Shown here: positions 55,186-64,000 of the stretch, in pieces
How positions within the stretch are numbered: the stretch's first letter is position 1
Layout of the letters: every line of letters begins with the position of its first letter
The notes under the pieces: model-generated
The model's database searches: none
What the model saw: the letters and a program-made list of their open reading frames with translations, nothing else
What the model was told of the DNA's origin: nothing
Origin: an uncultured Hyphomicrobiales bacterium
GTDB taxonomy: Bacteria > Pseudomonadota > Alphaproteobacteria > Rhizobiales > TMED25
Assembly (NCBI GenBank): GCA_905181735.1
Contig: CAJIYR010000007.1
Span: 37,321-101,320 of the forward strand
Length of the DNA: 64,000 nt
Direction: 5' to 3'
Made by a program: the position numbers and the translations under genes

Positions 55186-56472
55186 ATGTATCGTAAGTTT
55201 ATTTATCCCATGCTAGCAGTTGCTGGCTTTGTTGCTGTAACTTCCGAACCAGCTTTTGCTGCGGAAGATACAGCTTACGTATTTAATACACTATTATTTT
55301 TAATAGGTGGTTTTTTAGTAATGTGGATGGCAGCTGGTTTTGCAATGCTTGAAGCAGGTATGGTTCGATCAAAAAATGTAGCAATGCAATGTACAAAAAA
55401 TATTGCTCTGTATGCAATTGGTGGTCTGATGTTTTGGTTACTTGGTTACAACATAATGTACGACGGAGTTGATGGTGGGTTTATAGGAAGCTTTACAGCT
55501 TTTGCAGTACCCGATCCTTCTGCAGATACTGGTGATTATTCCGCTGCATCTGATTGGTTTTTCCAAATGGTATTTTGTGCAACAGCAGCATCTATTGTAT
55601 CAGGAACATTGGCTGAAAGAATTAAACTATGGCCTTTCTTAATCTTTGTCGCACTTCTTTGCGGTGTTATCTACCCAATACAAGGTGCTTGGCAATGGGG
55701 TGGTGGTTGGTTAAGTGAAGCTGGATTTAGTGATTTTGCTGGTTCAACCATAGTACATTCAACTGGTGGATGGGCTGCCTTAATGGGTGCTCTAATCCTT
55801 GGATCTAGAGCAGGAAAATATGGTGAAAATGGCTCAGTAAATGCTATGCCAGGATCATCAATGCCACTCGCAACACTTGGTACATTTATATTATGGCTAG
55901 GATGGTTTGGATTTAATGGCGGGTCTCAATTAGCACTAGGTTCACTTGAAGATGCTTCATCAATATCAGTGATATTTATGAATACAAATCTTGCAGCAGC
56001 AGGTGGCGTTGTCACAGCACTGATTTTAACGCAGTTACTCTACAAAAAAGTAGACTTAACAATGTGTCTAAATGGTGCGCTTGCTGGTTTAGTTTCAATA
56101 ACTGCAGAACCTCTTATGCCTAGCCCATTAATGGCTATTATAATTGGTTCAATTGGTGGTCTAATTGTAGTTTTTGCAGTTCCATTGCTTGATAAGCTAA
56201 AAATAGATGATGTTGTAGGTGCAATACCGGTTCATCTATTAGCTGGGATATGGGGAACAATAGCTGTTCCATTGACTAATCCCGATATTACCTTTGGAAG
56301 CCAAATATTAGGCATTGTATCGGTTGGTATATTTGTTTCAGCTGTAAGTGCTATTCTTTGGTATGTGATGAAAATGACAATTGGTATTCGTGTTACCCCG
56401 GAAGCAGAAATTATGGGTTTAGATAGATCTGAACTTGGAATGGATGCATATCCAGAGTTTACAAAAAACTAA
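55186..56472 (+). CDS. amtB: Ammonium transporter
   Basis: Trimeric ammonium channel of 428 residues with a cleavable signal peptide (cut expected after AFA, about residue 26) and eleven membrane helices. Signatures: MWMAAGFAMLEAGMVRSKN, the first twin-His helix IVHSTGGWAALMGALILG, and IPVHLLAGIWGTIAVPL with the second His. AAGGAG lies seven bases before the ATG. Operon with glnK; a hairpin terminator follows at 56494-56521. Confidence 0.97.
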   Translation: MYRKFIYPMLAVAGFVAVTSEPAFAAEDTAYVFNTLLFLIGGFLVMWMAAGFAMLEAGMVRSKNVAMQCTKNIALYAIGGLMFWLLGYNIMYDGVDGGFIGSFTAFAVPDPSADTGDYSAASDWFFQMVFCATAASIVSGTLAERIKLWPFLIFVALLCGVIYPIQGAWQWGGGWLSEAGFSDFAGSTIVHSTGGWAALMGALILGSRAGKYGENGSVNAMPGSSMPLATLGTFILWLGWFGFNGGSQLALGSLEDASSISVIFMNTNLAAAGGVVTALILTQLLYKKVDLTMCLNGALAGLVSITAEPLMPSPLMAIIIGSIGGLIVVFAVPLLDKLKIDDVVGAIPVHLLAGIWGTIAVPLTNPDITFGSQILGIVSVGIFVSAVSAILWYVMKMTIGIRVTPEAEIMGLDRSELGMDAYPEFTKN

Positions 56473-56493
56473 TAAATTTTATTTATTGTTAGG

Positions 56494-56521
56494 AAAAGGG
56501 TGGCTTAGCTGCCCTTTTTTT
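56494..56521 (+). terminator. Rho-independent terminator of glnK-amtB
   Basis: AAAAGGG (56494-56500) pairs with CCCTTTT (56512-56518). The inner bases TGGC/GCTG extend the stem with two G-T wobbles to eleven pairs around a TTA loop, and the stem runs into T7. It begins 21 bases after the amtB stop codon. Its core sequence is nearly the same as the terminator at 63627-63657. Confidence 0.88.
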
Positions 56522-56621
56522 ATTTAAAAATTTCTAATAATTAACACTGATTTAACCACATTAACTTTATAATATAGCAAAATAGATAATATAAATTTTA
56601 ATAGTCGGTTGGATATAAATT

Positions 56622-57803
56622 ATGATTAACTTAATACCAGATTCACCCTTTCAAAAAACAAGAAATCTGCTGTCTGGAATTACTCCAAAAGAGAGTATTA
56701 TTGATCTATCAATTGGCTCACCTCGTCATCCAATACCCGCTTTTATTAAGCCTATTATTAACGATAACTTTGAACAATTTGGTTCATATCCATCAAGCAA
56801 TACAAATATAAACTTTGGAGAAAATGTATTAAAATGGTTAGTCAAAAGATTTAATATTAACCCTCAAAATATACAGGGAAATAATATTCTGCCAATCTCA
56901 GGGACACGAGAAGGCCTGTTTACAATCGCTTTTATAATCAAAAATTTAAATACAATAAATAACATTAATAAAAATATTTTTTTAATGCCAAACCCGTTTT
57001 ATCCTGTGTATGCAGCAGCAGCAGTTTGTTCTAATCACACACCTTTGGCAATTGATGTTGATGAATCAACGAACTACTTGCCTGATCTTGAACAAATACC
57101 TGATAAAATCCTTGCTGATACAGCCGCTTTTTATATATGCTCACCCTCAAATCCTCAAGGATCAATTGCAGATATAAAATACTTTAAAAAACTCTACGAA
57201 CTAGCGTTGAAATGGAATTTTATTATTATATCTGATGAGTGTTATTCTGAAATATACAGGGATTTAGCTCCACCAAGCATCCTAGAGGTTGCAGAAACAA
57301 ATAATTTTGAAAAAATTATAACATTTAATTCCCTATCAAAAAGATCAAATGTTCCTGGGCTAAGATCTGGAATAGCTGTAGGAGATCCTCATATTATTGA
57401 TAGCTTTTATAATCTAAGAAATATAGCTGCAGCCACTATTCCAATTCCTCTACAGATAGCGTCTGAGACACTCTGGTCAGACGAAGAGCACGTAATTTTA
57501 AATAGAAAACTTTATAATGAAAAATTTACACTCACTGAAAGTTCTTTTCATAATCTCTATGATTATAAAACACCTCCAGGTGGATTTTTTATTTGGCTTA
57601 ACATTAAAGATTTTGGAACCGACGAAGAAGTAACAAAAAAATTATGGGAACATGCTTCAATTAAAGTCATCCCTGGATCTTATTTAGCAATGAAAAAAGA
57701 TAATAAAAAACATACTTCTGAAGAATATATACGTATTGCGTTGGTTGGCGAATATAATGAACTTAAGATTGCGCTTCAGCGCATAAAACAAGTATTAAAA
57801 TAA
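56622..57803 (+). CDS. dapC: Succinyldiaminopimelate aminotransferase (DapC-type class I aminotransferase)
   Basis: PLP-dependent fold-type I aminotransferase of 393 residues. The start LIPDSPFQKTRNLLSGITP and DLSIGSPRHPIPAFI match the DapC group; YICSPSNPQG and DECYSEIYRD are the class I motifs, and FNSLSKRSNVPGLRSG contains the PLP Lys. Acts in the lysine/diaminopimelate pathway, using asd product further upstream (asd is at 2166-3182). It is followed four bases later by ftsK. DapC rather than ArgD-type is judged by the N-terminal pattern. Confidence 0.87.
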   Translation: MINLIPDSPFQKTRNLLSGITPKESIIDLSIGSPRHPIPAFIKPIINDNFEQFGSYPSSNTNINFGENVLKWLVKRFNINPQNIQGNNILPISGTREGLFTIAFIIKNLNTINNINKNIFLMPNPFYPVYAAAAVCSNHTPLAIDVDESTNYLPDLEQIPDKILADTAAFYICSPSNPQGSIADIKYFKKLYELALKWNFIIISDECYSEIYRDLAPPSILEVAETNNFEKIITFNSLSKRSNVPGLRSGIAVGDPHIIDSFYNLRNIAAATIPIPLQIASETLWSDEEHVILNRKLYNEKFTLTESSFHNLYDYKTPPGGFFIWLNIKDFGTDEEVTKKLWEHASIKVIPGSYLAMKKDNKKHTSEEYIRIALVGEYNELKIALQRIKQVLK

Positions 57804-57807
57804 GCCC

Positions 57808-60300
57808 ATGAAACTTTCTAGCTTAAATCTCATTGAAAATACTTTTCCAACTTGGTTAAGATCTATAATTCGTAGCCAATTTTCTAGGTTTATTGGGCTA
57901 ATAATGATTTTATCATCAACATATGTTACAATTTCTATAATTTGGCATAATTCAAATGATCCAAGTTTATCCCATATAAACAAAAATATTCCTACAAATT
58001 TACTTGGTAATTATGGAGCAGTAACATCTGATATAATGCTACAATTCTGGGGTTTTTCTACAATAACTATTGTTTATTATTTATTTAAATATGGCGCTTA
58101 CTTGGTCATAAATAAAAAATACAAAGGAATTATCCCTCGTATATTATATTTACCATTAATAATATTCTTCCTTAGCGCTTTATTTTCAAGCACATCTGTA
58201 TTCCAAATATTTTTTAATTTAACAAATATATCGTGGCCTTACTTAGTTGGATTTGGTGGATTAATTGGAGATCTTTCCTATAGTATAATTGTTACACCCA
58301 TTGAAAAATATGCAATAATTATAAATGAAGATTTTCATAAATATTTAATTTCGGTTGTATGTATATTAGCAATAGTTTTTCTACGCTTTGTTAATAGAAT
58401 TAGATTTAAAAAATCAGATGCTGAGAAAGAGAAGGCACTTAATACAATACGTAAAGATAGAAACTTATTTTTACCATTTAAACAATTGAAGATTTTGGTA
58501 AAATACTTAATAAATTCATTGATTGCCCGTTTTAAAAGGGAAAATAACAATGGGAATAATGAATTTAATAAAATTGATACCGATTATCAGAATAATTTTA
58601 GTGATAATAATAACCTAGGATCAGACTCATCTAATTTTTCTTATAATAGTTCTGACCCGATGTTTAGCAATGTAAAACACGATAATGAGGAAACATCTAC
58701 CCCTAAAAAACCAAGGACTAAAAAGCCGAAAATTAATGCACAAAATAATGGGGAGTTAGACCTTTTTAATAAAGCAAAATATCAATTACCAAGTGTTTCT
58801 CTTCTTCAGCAACCAAGTAGCTATGCATCTTATGAGACGATTCCAAAAGAAGAACTCTTTGAGAGTGCCGAGCGGCTAAAGACTGTTTTAAAAGAGTTTG
58901 GGGTTGAAGGGGAAATTGTTGATGTAAGACCAGGCCCTGTCATCACATTATACGAATTAGAACCAGCTCCTGGTTTACGAGCAGGGCGTGTTATTAGTTT
59001 AGCAGAAGATATTGCACGATCAATGAGTGTTATATCTGCTCGAGTTGCAATAGTCCCAGGAAGAAATATTATCGGAATTGAGCTACCCAATGAACACCGT
59101 AATGTTGTGTATCTGAATGAAATTTTAAATACAAAAGAATTTATTCAATCCAAGCATACTCTTGCACTTGCTCTAGGGAAGAACATAGGAGGAGAACCGG
59201 TTATTGTTGATCTTCCAAGCATGCCCCATTTACTAGTTGCTGGCACAACAGGGTCCGGTAAATCAGTTGGGATTAACACAATAATCTTATCTTTGCTGTA
59301 TCGATACACGCCAGACGAATGCAAATTAATCATGATTGACCCTAAAATGTTAGAGCTATCCGTTTATGATGGTATTCCCCATTTATTATCACCAGTCGTT
59401 ACCGAACCTAAAAAAGCAGTCGTTGCATTAAAATGGACACTCACAGAAATGGAGAGGCGTTATAAAAATATGGCTAAATTAGGTGTTCGTAATATTATTG
59501 GATTTAATGATAAAATAAAAAAATCTATTGCAAATGGTGAAATAATTAAAAACACAGTTCAGTTAGGATTTGATCTTGAAACAGGAAAACCTAATTATGT
59601 AACGGAAGAGATGAAATTACAAACCATGCCTTATATCGTTGTCATTGTAGATGAGATGGCTGATTTAATGGCTGTTGCGGGCAAAGAAGTCGATATGACT
59701 ATTAGTCGCTTAGCTGCAATGGCAAGAGCCGCTGGAATTCATATAATAATGGCCACACAAAGACCCTCTACAGATGTCATAACTGGCGTAATAAAATCTA
59801 ACTTACCCACGCGTATTAGCTTCCAAGTGTCGTCTAAAATTGATAGTCGTGTTGTTCTTGGAGAAAGTGGTGCAGAGCAATTACTTGGAAAGGGTGATAT
59901 GTTATACATGGCTTCGGGCGGAAGAATAAACCGTGTACACGGAGCATTTGTTGATGATTATGAAGTCGAAAATGTAGTAAATTTCTTAAAAAAACAAGCT
60001 CAACCAGAATATATCGCAGAAATTACAGTTGATACATCGGCAAATGACTCAATGTATAATAGCCAGAACAGCAACGACGAGAAACAAGCTGGTGAAGATC
60101 ATCTGTACGACAAAGCAATAGAAGTGGTTTCCATGGATAGAAAGGCCTCGACAAGCTATATTCAAAGGAAGCTAAGCATTGGATATAATAGAGCAGCCAA
60201 TATAATAGAGAGAATGGAAGAGGATGGGATCGTTGGGCCAGCTGATCATGCTGGTAGACGAGAAATATTGCTACCTGAACATAATTATGACAAAATATAA
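57808..60300 (+). CDS. ftsK: DNA translocase FtsK
   Basis: 830-residue septal DNA pump for chromosome dimer resolution. Four to five helices in residues 20-200 anchor the protein, followed by a short, polar, Asn/Asp/Ser-rich linker (about residues 235-320), the motor domain with Walker A GTTGSGKSVG (about residues 478-487) and Walker B YIVVIVDEMADLMAV (about 610-624), and a gamma winged-helix domain (STSYIQRKLSIGYNRAANII) that reads the KOPS sequence. Complete. The linker is short relative to E. coli FtsK but normal for Alphaproteobacteria. Confidence 0.96.
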   Translation: MKLSSLNLIENTFPTWLRSIIRSQFSRFIGLIMILSSTYVTISIIWHNSNDPSLSHINKNIPTNLLGNYGAVTSDIMLQFWGFSTITIVYYLFKYGAYLVINKKYKGIIPRILYLPLIIFFLSALFSSTSVFQIFFNLTNISWPYLVGFGGLIGDLSYSIIVTPIEKYAIIINEDFHKYLISVVCILAIVFLRFVNRIRFKKSDAEKEKALNTIRKDRNLFLPFKQLKILVKYLINSLIARFKRENNNGNNEFNKIDTDYQNNFSDNNNLGSDSSNFSYNSSDPMFSNVKHDNEETSTPKKPRTKKPKINAQNNGELDLFNKAKYQLPSVSLLQQPSSYASYETIPKEELFESAERLKTVLKEFGVEGEIVDVRPGPVITLYELEPAPGLRAGRVISLAEDIARSMSVISARVAIVPGRNIIGIELPNEHRNVVYLNEILNTKEFIQSKHTLALALGKNIGGEPVIVDLPSMPHLLVAGTTGSGKSVGINTIILSLLYRYTPDECKLIMIDPKMLELSVYDGIPHLLSPVVTEPKKAVVALKWTLTEMERRYKNMAKLGVRNIIGFNDKIKKSIANGEIIKNTVQLGFDLETGKPNYVTEEMKLQTMPYIVVIVDEMADLMAVAGKEVDMTISRLAAMARAAGIHIIMATQRPSTDVITGVIKSNLPTRISFQVSSKIDSRVVLGESGAEQLLGKGDMLYMASGGRINRVHGAFVDDYEVENVVNFLKKQAQPEYIAEITVDTSANDSMYNSQNSNDEKQAGEDHLYDKAIEVVSMDRKASTSYIQRKLSIGYNRAANIIERMEEDGIVGPADHAGRREILLPEHNYDKI

Positions 60301-60337
60301 AAATATAAAAATATAAAAATAATTTGGACAAAAACTG

Positions 60338-60997
60338 ATGATCAATATAAAAAATAATAAACCTGCTTTATTTTATCGTTTAGTTTTTTTCGTTATATTT
60401 TTTTCCTTTGTCTGCGTTGAGTATGCAAAATCATCGTTCCTTGATCCACAGCAAGAGCTAATCATAAATTCTGTAAATAATTATCTTAATAGCCTTAGTC
60501 ATATGGAGGGAGATTTTTACCAAACAAATCCTGATGATTCTTCTTACGTTGGAAAATTTTATATAAGAAGACCTGGCAAATTTCGCTTCGATTATGATGA
60601 TCCGAGTAGCTTGCTGGTCGTGTCTGATAGCGTATGGTTAGGTGTTATAGATAGAGATTTAAATACATTCGATAGATATCCCATAAGATATTCTCCGCAT
60701 TACATACTTTTTAAAGAAGATGTTGATTTACTTAATGACGCACGTATTCTTTCATTAGAATTGTTTCCTCAATTATTAATATTATCAATTGAAGGGAATA
60801 CCGGAGAAGAAATAGGAGAAATAACACTACATTTTAAAATAAAAGAAGACAGTGACAATACAGGTATATTAAATTTAGAACTTCAACAATGGTTTATCCT
60901 TGATGCCCAAGGTCTAGAAACAAATGTTAAATTATCAAACATTGCTTATGGAATAGTAGCTAATCATGAATATTTTGTCGTTAGGAAACCAAAATAA
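60338..60997 (+). CDS. lolA: Outer-membrane lipoprotein carrier protein LolA
   Basis: Periplasmic chaperone that ferries lipoproteins from the LolCDE complex to the outer membrane. 219 residues: hydrophobic signal (about residues 10-29), then the LolA fold with MEGDFYQTNPDDSSYVGKFYIRRPGKFRFDYD, the family's YxRP/GKFRFDY core strands, and LQQWFILDAQGLETNVKLSNIAYG at the end. Between ftsK (38 bases) and xth (27 bases), the common alphaproteobacterial order. Confidence 0.92.
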   Translation: MINIKNNKPALFYRLVFFVIFFSFVCVEYAKSSFLDPQQELIINSVNNYLNSLSHMEGDFYQTNPDDSSYVGKFYIRRPGKFRFDYDDPSSLLVVSDSVWLGVIDRDLNTFDRYPIRYSPHYILFKEDVDLLNDARILSLELFPQLLILSIEGNTGEEIGEITLHFKIKEDSDNTGILNLELQQWFILDAQGLETNVKLSNIAYGIVANHEYFVVRKPK

Positions 60998-61024
60998 TAA
61001 TATTAAATTAAAAAGGTTATCCCA

Positions 61025-61825
61025 GTGAAAATAGTGACGTGGAATATAAACAGTATAAGATTAAGATTACCGTCATTATTAAACTTAATAAACATATTAA
61101 ATCCAGACATCATTTGCCTTCAAGAAACCAAGTGCCCTGATGATAAATTTCCTTATGATGAATTAGTCGCTGCAGGATTTCCATACATCGTAAAAAATGG
61201 CCAACCCAGTTATAATGGTGTTGCGATTCTCTCGAAGATAAAAATTCATAATATCTTACAGCATGATTTTTGTAACAAGAAAGATTCACGGTATATTGGC
61301 ATTGAAACATCTAATACAAAAGATATTGGACCATTAGTAATTCATAACTTCTATGTTCCTGCGGGAGGAGATGACCCTAACCCACAGATAAATGAAAAGT
61401 TCCACCATAAACTGTTATTTTTAGATGAAATGAAAGATTATTTGTCTAAGTTTACAGAGACTTCAATAGGCCAAATAGTGACCGGTGATCTAAATATAGC
61501 GCCCCATGAAAATGATGTCTGGTCTCATAAATCTCTTAAAAATACTATAAGCCATACCGAAATTGAAATAAATAAATTAAATAATATTTGTGATCCTGAA
61601 ATTTGGTGCGACGCCTTAAGACATGGGATACCGGATTCTGAAAAAATCTATACCTGGTGGAGTTATAGAAACAAAGACTGGGAAAAATCAAACAGGGGAA
61701 GGAAATTAGACCATATATGGATAACAAAAAATATAGAAGAATTCAAAAAAGATCTTTTAATTTATAAGGACGCTAGAAATTGGGAGAGACCCTCTGATCA
61801 CGTTCCTGTTATGATTACACTTTAA
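61025..61825 (+). CDS. xth: Exodeoxyribonuclease III
   Basis: AP endonuclease/3'-5' exonuclease of base-excision repair, 266 residues. Family motifs: MKIVTWNINSIRLRLPSL, PDIICLQETKCPDDKFP (metal Glu), HNFYVPAGGDDPNP, VTGDLNIAPHENDVW, and WERPSDHVPVMITL at the C-terminus with the catalytic Asp-His. GTG start with AAGG eight bases upstream. Full length. Confidence 0.95.
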   Translation: MKIVTWNINSIRLRLPSLLNLINILNPDIICLQETKCPDDKFPYDELVAAGFPYIVKNGQPSYNGVAILSKIKIHNILQHDFCNKKDSRYIGIETSNTKDIGPLVIHNFYVPAGGDDPNPQINEKFHHKLLFLDEMKDYLSKFTETSIGQIVTGDLNIAPHENDVWSHKSLKNTISHTEIEINKLNNICDPEIWCDALRHGIPDSEKIYTWWSYRNKDWEKSNRGRKLDHIWITKNIEEFKKDLLIYKDARNWERPSDHVPVMITL

Positions 61826-61834
61826 AAACCTTGT

Positions 61835-62278
61835 CTAATTTTTAAGTGTCTTTTCAAACTCTTTAAGTTCATGAATATTGTTATTGAGTTCATTCTTAAT
61901 TTTATTTTTAAAATATTCTGGTATTTCTGGAAATTGAGCAGCCAAACCATCAAAGAGATCTTTTGATATTAACAAGGCCTGTCCCTTAGATCCTGCAATA
62001 ATTGATTTTTTAATAACTGTTTCTGATAACAAAGCTCTTTCTCCAATGACAGATCCCTCAATAATTTCTATATTATCACGATCCTTATTTTGAATGAAAA
62101 CTCTGCCTTTAATAACAACAATACATTTGGATATTTTTTCATCAGACGTTGTTAAAAGATCCCCAGTTGAAAAATTTATTTTTTCTCCGCTAAATGCTAT
62201 AATATTCAATATATTCGGACCAAATGAACCAAATGTTTGTGTATTCTTTAATATTTCTACTATTTTTGTAATATTCAT
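61835..62278 (-). CDS. Cyclic nucleotide-binding domain protein without DNA-binding domain
   Basis: 147 residues from the ATG at 62278. The cNMP-binding beta-roll is clear: INFSTGDLLTTSDEKISKCIVVIKG and EIIEGSVIGERALLSE (phosphate-binding cassette-like GERALL), then the C-helix LAAQFPEIPEYF. No helix-turn-helix follows, so it is not a CRP-type regulator. A TTG extension to 62341 adds non-conserved residues. Stand-alone domains of this kind near xth are seen in other Alphaproteobacteria; function unknown. Confidence 0.83.
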   Translation of the reverse strand: MNITKIVEILKNTQTFGSFGPNILNIIAFSGEKINFSTGDLLTTSDEKISKCIVVIKGRVFIQNKDRDNIEIIEGSVIGERALLSETVIKKSIIAGSKGQALLISKDLFDGLAAQFPEIPEYFKNKIKNELNNNIHELKEFEKTLKN

Positions 62279-62333
62279 TAATACAGGTCGCTCATAAATA
62301 TAATTATAGACTAGAATAGAAGAAAAGCTCAAG

Positions 62334-62909
62334 ATGTTCAATTGCTCAAATCACTATAAAATCCTCAAACAAAAAAATATTACCATAAAAAATAACAATA
62401 TACTGAGAATTATCAATATTGGATCTAAGTCATCTAAAGCAACTGCACATATTAATAACACGACTATACATTGTAATATTGGAATATGCGGATCTGCGTA
62501 TAATAAAACAGAAGGTGACAAGAAAACTCCTAAAGGAACTTTTTTTCCTAAAAAAATATTTTATAGAGCCGATAAAATACAATCAATCAAATCGCCCATT
62601 AAAAAAGAAATTATTAAAAGTCATTACCGATGGTGCGATGATGCGAAGAGCTACAACTATAATAAACTCATACCTCGTTCTTTTAATCAGAGCTCTGAGA
62701 CCATGTGGCGTAACGATAATCTCTATGACCTGATCATTACAACCACCCATAATCAATTACCAATTATTAAACATAAAGGCAGTGCCATATTCTTACATAT
62801 TAATAACGATTCCAAAAAGGGAAGCCTAGGATGCATAACCTTTAAAGAAAGTCACCTTAGGAGATTAATTTTAACTCTTAATGTCAAAACACGTATCTAT
62901 ATTAAATAA
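62334..62909 (+). CDS. L,D-transpeptidase (YkuD-family) domain protein
   Basis: 191-residue protein with the YkuD catalytic core: His155 in AIFLHINNDS and Cys167 in KGSLGCITF, 12 residues apart, as in L,D-transpeptidases, plus GDKKTPKGTFFPKKIFYR (about residues 61-78). No convincing signal peptide, and the sequence is short for the ErfK group. It may cross-link peptidoglycan or attach lipoprotein, or have another amidase-like role. Divergent from the cNMP-binding gene; ends five bases before convergent yggS. Confidence 0.83.
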   Translation: MFNCSNHYKILKQKNITIKNNNILRIINIGSKSSKATAHINNTTIHCNIGICGSAYNKTEGDKKTPKGTFFPKKIFYRADKIQSIKSPIKKEIIKSHYRWCDDAKSYNYNKLIPRSFNQSSETMWRNDNLYDLIITTTHNQLPIIKHKGSAIFLHINNDSKKGSLGCITFKESHLRRLILTLNVKTRIYIK

Positions 62910-62914
62910 GATAC

Positions 62915-63604
62915 TTACCCTCTTGTCCCAAATATGCCACTCCCTATTCTTACACTGGTTGAGCCAAATAAGATTGCCTTTTCAAAGTCACTGCTCATTC
63001 CCATCGACAAGTCTTTCAGATTATATTTATCAGACAGTTTCTTTAAAAAAGAGAAGTGCAGTGAAGGTTCTTCGTTAACAGGGGGAATACACATTAAACC
63101 TGTTACATGAAAAGAATTCATAATTTTCGTATCATCTAAAAAACGATCCAGCTCTTTTGGTAATATGCCAGATTTTTGTTCTTCTAGCCCTGTGTTGACT
63201 TGTGCATAAATCTTTTTAGAAACACCACCATTGTTTATTTCTTTATCAAGTGCGTTGGCTAATTTCAATCTATCCAGCGTATGGATAGTATTAAATATTT
63301 TAAGGCATTCTTTTGTTTTGTTTGTTTGCAAAGGCCCTATTAAATGCAAACTGATATTAGGATAATCTTCTAGAAGATTTGGCCACTTGTTGAAAGATTC
63401 CTGAATACGATTTTCACCAAAATCACAATGACCCAAATCCAAAATAGGTTTTATGGCATCAGCATTGAATTTCTTTGTAACGACAATTAATTTAATTGCA
63501 CCAGGGTCTCTGTCTGCTTTCCCTGCTGCAACAATAATTCTTTCTTTGATATCAGTAAAATTCTTAATGATCTCTTGGTGTGTTATGTAATTTAGTTCAT
63601 TCAT
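62915..63604 (-). CDS. YggS-family pyridoxal-phosphate homeostasis protein
   Basis: 229-residue PLP-binding protein (PLPBP/YggS), fold type III alanine-racemase-like barrel without enzyme activity. PLP lysine is Lys44 in KLIVVTKKFN; FGENRIQE, LHLIGPLQTNK, YAQVNTGLEEQKSG and SMGMSSDFEKAILFGSTSVRIGSGIFG are all canonical. Full length. Promoter region is short, because the porin terminator lies just upstream (63627-63657). Confidence 0.96.
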   Translation of the reverse strand: MNELNYITHQEIIKNFTDIKERIIVAAGKADRDPGAIKLIVVTKKFNADAIKPILDLGHCDFGENRIQESFNKWPNLLEDYPNISLHLIGPLQTNKTKECLKIFNTIHTLDRLKLANALDKEINNGGVSKKIYAQVNTGLEEQKSGILPKELDRFLDDTKIMNSFHVTGLMCIPPVNEEPSLHFSFLKKLSDKYNLKDLSMGMSSDFEKAILFGSTSVRIGSGIFGTRG

Positions 63605-63626
63605 ATTCTTACAATACTATAAAAAT

Positions 63627-63657
63627 AAAAAAAGGGGTAGCCTAAGCCACCCCTTTT
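63627..63657 (-). terminator. Rho-independent terminator of the porin gene
   Basis: On the minus strand, AAAAGGGGTGGC pairs with GCTACCCCTTTT (with one G-T wobble) around a TTAG loop, giving a twelve-pair stem followed by a T7 tract and further T-rich sequence. On the plus strand one pair becomes A-C, so the minus strand is the functional one. It lies 27 bases after the porin stop codon at 63684. Confidence 0.9.
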
Positions 63658-63683
63658 CATTCGATAAACAATTAGTTTCTAAA

Positions 63684-64000
63684 TTAGAATCCAACTGTTA
63701 AGACTACGCCTGCTCTCCAAGCTGTAACGTCACCGCCACCTAATTCTTGAGAGATTTGGTCATATGTTGAACTTGAGAAGTTCACAGCTAGATCAACGCC
63801 GTCACCAAGTGCAGTTTTTGCTTCAGCACTAATAACAGTTGTTGTATCTTCTAGGCTACCACGTGTGTAAGCTAATGTATCAACTGAATAGCCAATTGTG
63901 TAATCGAAATCACCAACTGTTGTTGCTAAACCAGCAGACATAATGCTTTTATCTGCGCCATCTGAATCAAGTGCAGAATAAGCAGCTGACAATGTGAATG
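63684..64000 (-). CDS. Outer-membrane porin, C-terminal 105 residues (gene runs off window)
   Basis: The frame is open to base 64000, so this is the end of a longer gene, not a small protein. The sequence is Gly/Ser/Asp-rich with alternating hydrophobic residues typical of beta strands (FDYTIGYSVDT, VISAEAKTALGDGVDLAVNFSSSTYD) and ends VTAWRAGVVLTVGF, with the terminal Phe that Bam-assembled barrels use. Matches the general alphaproteobacterial trimeric porin type. Passive diffusion of small solutes expected. Confidence 0.82.
   Translation of the reverse strand, partial: FTLSAAYSALDSDGADKSIMSAGLATTVGDFDYTIGYSVDTLAYTRGSLEDTTTVISAEAKTALGDGVDLAVNFSSSTYDQISQELGGGDVTAWRAGVVLTVGF

Overview
The window is an AT-rich (roughly one-third G+C by eye), densely packed bacterial chromosome segment. 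Gene content and order point to a free-living, probably marine alphaproteobacterium with a streamlined genome: sdhCDA, rplS-leuCDB-asd, hemC/hemD with a HemY-like and a mitofilin-like protein diverging from tsaD-gpsA, CnoX-LON-Trm112 facing ubiH, glnK-amtB, ftsK-lolA-xth, and the SDHAF4-type DUF1674 protein. The exact clade (for example an AEGEAN-169, HIMB59 or SAR116-like lineage) cannot be fixed from this sequence alone. No phage, transposase, CRISPR or integrase genes were seen.

Layout. 1-7943 (minus): core block read rplS, M42 peptidase, leuC, leuD, leuB, asd, sdhC, sdhD, sdhA (cut by the window edge). 8175-31203: a 23-kb accessory catabolic island of small-molecule enzymes and transporters: two amidase-signature enzymes, a metal-dependent cyclase/hydrolase, three cupin genes, two muconate-cycloisomerase-like enolase-superfamily enzymes, a Gfo/Idh/MocA dehydrogenase, a ketopantoate-reductase-like enzyme, a GST, an Ldh2-type dehydrogenase, a ThDP enzyme, an alpha/beta hydrolase, a fumarylacetoacetase-family enzyme, an ACMSD-like amidohydrolase, and five or more secondary carriers. 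No regulator and no ABC or TRAP importer lies inside it. 31217-36971: aroE, a TerB-like protein, a class I glutamine amidotransferase, a small Cys-rich protein, a tungstate ABC transporter (tupB-tupC-tupA) and an aldo/keto reductase. 36998-37069: a decayed tRNA-Thr-like sequence. 37139-50380: haem synthesis/envelope genes (hemY-like, mitofilin-like, hemD, hemC) divergent from tsaD-gpsA-acs, then DUF1674, rsmB, purH and a hydantoinase-type enzyme. 50472-50546: tRNA-Gly(GCC). 50669-64000: CnoX-like thioredoxin, LON-domain protein, Trm112, ubiH-family, tesB, a sigma54-type promoter driving glnK-amtB, dapC, ftsK, lolA, xth, a cyclic-nucleotide-binding protein, an L,D-transpeptidase, a YggS protein and the end of a porin gene.

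Working together: core genes supply leucine, haem, purines, TCA function, nitrogen sensing and uptake, and cell division. The island looks like a set of short operons for uptake and stepwise breakdown of organic acids or amides whose substrates cannot be named from sequence.

The most unusual signal is three genes (a drug-exporter-like MFS protein, a large permease and rsmB) that have no in-frame ATG, GTG or TTG near their evident N-terminus, but do have a Shine-Dalgarno-like sequence correctly spaced before ATT, ATA and ATC/CTG. Virtually every convergent gene pair is separated by fewer than about 30 bases, and several overlap.
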